The notes beneath the pieces were generated by a model. The model had not been told where the DNA came from. It saw only the letters and a program-made list of their open reading frames with translations, and did not search any database. A program made the translations under genes and the position numbers. Positions 6,540-8,812 of a stretch of 8,812 nucleotides of DNA are shown in pieces (the first letter of the stretch is position 1; every line of letters begins with the position of its first letter). The stretch is from an uncultured Spirochaetaceae bacterium (GTDB lineage Bacteria; Spirochaetota; Spirochaetia; Treponematales; Treponemataceae). The DNA is taken from positions 1-8,812 of the forward strand of contig CACYBG010000073.1 in NCBI GenBank assembly GCA_902772605.1, written 5' to 3'.

Positions 6540-6589
6540 GGCGCATTTTTTTTGGATTTATTTCCGAAAATCATGCGCCTTTATTTTTT
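6540..6589 (+). terminator. Second, weaker terminator-like hairpin in the amt leader
   Basis: GGCGCAT (6540-6546) pairs with ATGCGCC (6573-6579), and the T-rich and A-rich inner flanks can extend the stem with a bulge. TTTATTTTTT follows (6580-6589). It lies just after the first terminator and before the short leader ORF. Confidence 0.55.
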
Positions 6590-6598
6590 GGAGTATAG

Positions 6599-6667
6599 AT
6601 GAAAATCGTGCGTACGGGGCGGTTTTCTTCTACCCAACGAATCAAAATGCAGAAACATTTTTCTTAA
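6599..6667 (+). CDS. Candidate 22-residue leader ORF before amt
   Basis: ATG 6599 follows GGAG (6590-6593) at five bases, a better-placed binding site than that of amt itself. The peptide is basic (MKIVRTGRF at the start, KHFS at the end) and stops 17 bases before the amt ATG. Together with the leader terminators it may be a regulatory peptide; it may also be chance. I recognise no family. Confidence 0.35.
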   Translation: MKIVRTGRFSSTQRIKMQKHFS

Positions 6668-6674
6668 TTTTTAC

Positions 6675-6679
6675 GGGGG
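6675..6679 (+). promoter_or_regulatory. G-rich ribosome binding site of amt
   Basis: GGGGG lies five bases before ATG 6685. It is an unusual Shine-Dalgarno that would pair partly through G-U, and similar to the GGGG before the DUF6442-like gene. It supports 6685 over the in-frame ATG at 6538. Confidence 0.55.
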
Positions 6680-6684
6680 TATCT

Positions 6685-8454
6685 ATGGATATAACGCAAT
6701 TGGCTCAGCAAATCGCTGATGTGGAAGGTGGACTCTGGAGCGTGTGGTTCCTTATCGGTGCCGCACTGGTATTCTGGATGCAGGCCGGTTTTGCAATGGT
6801 CGAAGCAGGATTCACGCGTGCAAAAAACACCGGCAACATCATCATGAAAAACCTCATGGACTTCTGTATCGGAACCGTAATGTGGTTTCTCATCGGTGCA
6901 AGTTTCATGCTTTCATATACAGATCCGGAAACCGGCGAAGTAAGCAAGGGAATCTGGAGCATAATCGGAAAACCAAATTTCTGGGTTTTCACAAAATATG
7001 CAACGTTTGACTATTCAAACTTCGTTTTCAACCTTGTCTTCTGTGCAACGACGGCAACAATCGTCAGCGGTGCAATGGCAGAAAGGACGAAGTTCTCATC
7101 ATACTGCGTATATTCAGCAATAATCAGTGCCGTCATATATCCGATTGAAGCTCACTGGGTTTGGGGCGGCGGATTCCTTGCACAGTGGGGCTTCCACGAT
7201 TATGCAGGATCAAACTGCATCCACATGGTCGGCGGTATATGTGCCTTGATCGGTGCATGGATGGAAGGACCGAGGATTGGAAAGTTCATCCGCGATTCAA
7301 AGGGAAAGGTTACGAAGGTCAATGCATTCCCTGGCCACAACATCACAATCGGTGCACTCGGTGTATTCATCCTTTGGCTCGGTTGGTACGGATTCAACGG
7401 AGCTGCAGCAACAGACGTTCCAACCCTTGGTTCAGTATTCCTTACGACAACGGTTGCGCCTGCAGTTGCTACGGTAACTACGATGATTTTCACCTGGATC
7501 AAGTACGGTAAGCCGGATGTATCCATGTGTCTTAACGCATCGCTCGCAGGTCTTGTTGCAATCACCGCACCTTGTGATGTAACCGACTGTGCAGGAGCCG
7601 CAATAATCGGAATCGTATCCGGATTCCTCGTAGTATTCGGCGTATGGCTTTTGGACTATGTACTTCACATCGATGATCCGGTCGGTGCAGTTGCAGTCCA
7701 CATGCTCAACGGTATCTGGGGAACGATTGCCGTCGGACTTTTTGCAACGAAATCTGCACCGGGATTTTCTGCAGCCGGAATTCAGGAAGGTCTCTTCTAC
7801 GGTGGCGGATTCGGTCAGCTTGGAAAGCAGTTCGGTGGAATGGGCGTTACGATTCTTTGGACGGTCGTTACAATCACCCTTGTATTCTGGCTCATTAAAA
7901 AGACGATGGGTCTTAGGGTTACGAAGGAAGAGGAAATCATCGGATTGGATAAGCTTGAACACGGACTTGATTCTTCTTACGCAGGATTTGCAATTTCCTA
8001 CAGTTCCGAAGAAATCAAGGAAGCAAAGGAATTCGGCGTAAAGATTCCAGGAACAGAAACTGCTGAAGCACCGATTACAAAACCTGCATCATCAAATGCA
8101 AGCATGCACAAGATTGTAATCATAACGCGCCAGAACAAGTTCGACGAATTGAAGGAAGCCATGAACTCCATCGGCATTACCGGAATGACCGTCATAAACG
8201 TAATGGGTTGCGGAATGCAGAAAGGCAAGAGCGAATACTATCGTGGAGTTCCGGTTGAAATCAATCTTGTTCCGAAAATCAAGGTTGAAATAGTAGTAAG
8301 CAAGGTTCCAATCGATACTGTTGTCGAAGCAGCCAAAAAGGCTCTTTTCACGGGCCACATCGGAGACGGAAAGATTTTCGTATATCCAGTAGACAGCGTT
8401 GTAAAAGTCCGTACGGGTGAAAGCGGATACGACGCATTGCAGGACAACGAATAA
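6685..8454 (+). CDS. amt: Ammonium transporter fused to a C-terminal PII (GlnB/GlnK-like) domain
   Basis: This 589-residue inner-membrane protein carries its own nitrogen sensor. Residues 1 to about 420 form an Amt channel of about eleven helices with the twin pore histidines His180 (in IHMVGG) and His339 (in VHMLNGIWGT) and the DYAG motif. The usual cytoplasmic tail (EEEIIGLDKLEHG) and a linker of about 50 residues lead to a full-length PII domain, 474-589, which aligns with E. coli GlnB without gaps. It keeps Gln39, Arg47, Lys58, TG-IGDGKIF (83-92) and Arg103 (PII numbering). Tyr51, the uridylylation site, is Val (residue 524), and Arg101 is Lys. In other bacteria free GlnK plugs AmtB through Arg47; here the plug would be tethered (inference). 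The start at 6685 is where the family fold begins; the longer frame from 6538 adds 49 unlike residues. Confidence 0.96.
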   Translation: MDITQLAQQIADVEGGLWSVWFLIGAALVFWMQAGFAMVEAGFTRAKNTGNIIMKNLMDFCIGTVMWFLIGASFMLSYTDPETGEVSKGIWSIIGKPNFWVFTKYATFDYSNFVFNLVFCATTATIVSGAMAERTKFSSYCVYSAIISAVIYPIEAHWVWGGGFLAQWGFHDYAGSNCIHMVGGICALIGAWMEGPRIGKFIRDSKGKVTKVNAFPGHNITIGALGVFILWLGWYGFNGAAATDVPTLGSVFLTTTVAPAVATVTTMIFTWIKYGKPDVSMCLNASLAGLVAITAPCDVTDCAGAAIIGIVSGFLVVFGVWLLDYVLHIDDPVGAVAVHMLNGIWGTIAVGLFATKSAPGFSAAGIQEGLFYGGGFGQLGKQFGGMGVTILWTVVTITLVFWLIKKTMGLRVTKEEEIIGLDKLEHGLDSSYAGFAISYSSEEIKEAKEFGVKIPGTETAEAPITKPASSNASMHKIVIITRQNKFDELKEAMNSIGITGMTVINVMGCGMQKGKSEYYRGVPVEINLVPKIKVEIVVSKVPIDTVVEAAKKALFTGHIGDGKIFVYPVDSVVKVRTGESGYDALQDNE

Positions 8455-8473
8455 TAAAGCCATTTTCACTTGC

Positions 8474-8510
8474 CCCTCTGGAAATCATTAGTTTTCAGAG
8501 GGACTTTTCC
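8474..8510 (+). terminator. Terminator after amt
   Basis: CCCTCTG (8474-8480) pairs with CAGAGGG (8496-8502), extended by GAAA/TTTT to about 11 bp around a 7-base loop. ACTTTTCC follows, a short T-run. It begins 20 bases after the amt stop and probably ends its transcript. Confidence 0.72.
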
Positions 8511-8524
8511 GTTTAAAGAAAAAA

Positions 8525-8705
8525 TTAACAGCAATCCCAGTTATAGAGGACATTTGAAAAATCCCTTTTCTTCAAATCATCAGGCTTTACGAAAAATTGA
8601 AGTATGCCCTTATCCGGAAAATCCTTAGGTGCAATCATCTGCTCGAAGTTCAACTATACAAATTGAAATGAAATTTATTGCCGATTTAATTCCGTTGAAA
8701 ATCAT
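8525..8705 (-). pseudogene. Remnant of a YwqG/DUF1963-like gene
   Basis: Two pieces in different frames remain. The first is a start with a strong binding site (GAGGAAGG, 8710-8717, before ATG 8705), whose ORF stops after 26 residues (TAA 8625-8627). The second is a 42-residue end in another frame (8525-8653) with FPDKGILQFFVKPDDL and a final NWDCC. The KGILQFF--DDL block matches my memory of YwqG/DUF1963 proteins, normally 200 residues or more, so most of the gene has been lost by internal deletion. The alternative is that the two pieces are unrelated or decayed sequence. Family call is from recall. Confidence 0.5.
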
Positions 8706-8734
8706 TTTTCCTTCCTCACCTTTTTCACTGTTTC

Positions 8735-8812
8735 CTATTCAAGGTATGCGCCGAAAACCCAGCCGGTCCTGTTGAATTTGCCGCCCTCTAGAAAATATGC
8801 TTCGTTGACGGA
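8735..8812 (-). CDS. C-terminal end of a protein, SH3-like tail (5' part beyond the window)
   Basis: The last 25 residues of a minus-strand gene are visible, ending in TAG (8735-8737). The stretch KFNRTGWVFGAYLE resembles the final strand of bacterial SH3 domains (GWVxGxYL), often found in exported or cell-wall-associated proteins. The rest is outside the window, so the function cannot be read. It is followed after about 20 bases by the ribosome binding site of the DUF1963 remnant, so the two were probably one operon. Confidence 0.5.
   Translation of the reverse strand, partial: SVNEAYFLEGGKFNRTGWVFGAYLE

Noticed and set aside
6538..6684. N-terminal extension of amt to ATG 6538 (638 residues)
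   Set aside because: It crosses the leader hairpin and the short leader ORF and is unlike Amt starts; the family fold starts at 6685.
6433..6684. Sigma54 promoter, as often drives amt-glnK
   Set aside because: No GG-N10-GC pair of the right form was found; the sigma70-type boxes explain the region better.
7432..7962. 176-codon antisense frame inside amt
   Set aside because: It is a shadow of the conserved transporter frame, with no credible product.

Overview
The window looks like a chromosomal segment of a low-to-mid GC anaerobic bacterium. Treponema-like spirochaetes are my best guess, based on the small-gene neighbourhood, overall base composition, the fused ammonium transporter and an SH3-type tail. 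This is an impression from sequence character, not a proven assignment; a clostridial host cannot be excluded. There is no phage, IS transposase, tRNA, rRNA or CRISPR array here.

Layout. (1) 1-4070, minus strand: gltB, the glutamate synthase large subunit, running off the left edge. It has a consensus sigma70-type promoter (4186-4214) and a textbook intrinsic terminator lying between that promoter and the start codon. (2) 4287-5181, plus strand: a divergent promoter, a small three-helix membrane protein (DUF6442-like), a possible 38-codon ORF and an Xre-type HTH regulator. (3) 5213-6019, minus strand: proC, pyrroline-5-carboxylate reductase. (4) 6020-6684: a 665-bp non-coding stretch holding hairpin repeats, a 15-bp inverted repeat, a promoter, two terminator-like hairpins and a possible leader peptide. 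(5) 6685-8454, plus strand: an ammonium transporter with a complete PII (GlnB/GlnK-like) domain fused to its C-terminus, followed by a terminator. (6) 8525-8812, minus strand: the remnant of a YwqG/DUF1963-like gene and the last 25 residues of an SH3-like protein.

How it fits together. gltB makes glutamate, proC makes proline from a glutamate-derived intermediate, and the Amt-PII protein brings in ammonium while carrying its own nitrogen sensor. gltB and amt share an unusual leader plan: a -35/-10 pair with 17-bp spacing, then a strong terminator starting about 11-15 nt after the expected transcription start, then a short ORF, then the gene. This suggests that both nitrogen genes are controlled by premature termination (attenuation), a promising candidate for an undescribed control system in this window.

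A family of palindromic repeats (three clear copies and one diverged) surrounds the xre and proC genes. Two copies run into coding sequence, supplying the last codons and stop of xre and much of the 38-codon ORF.
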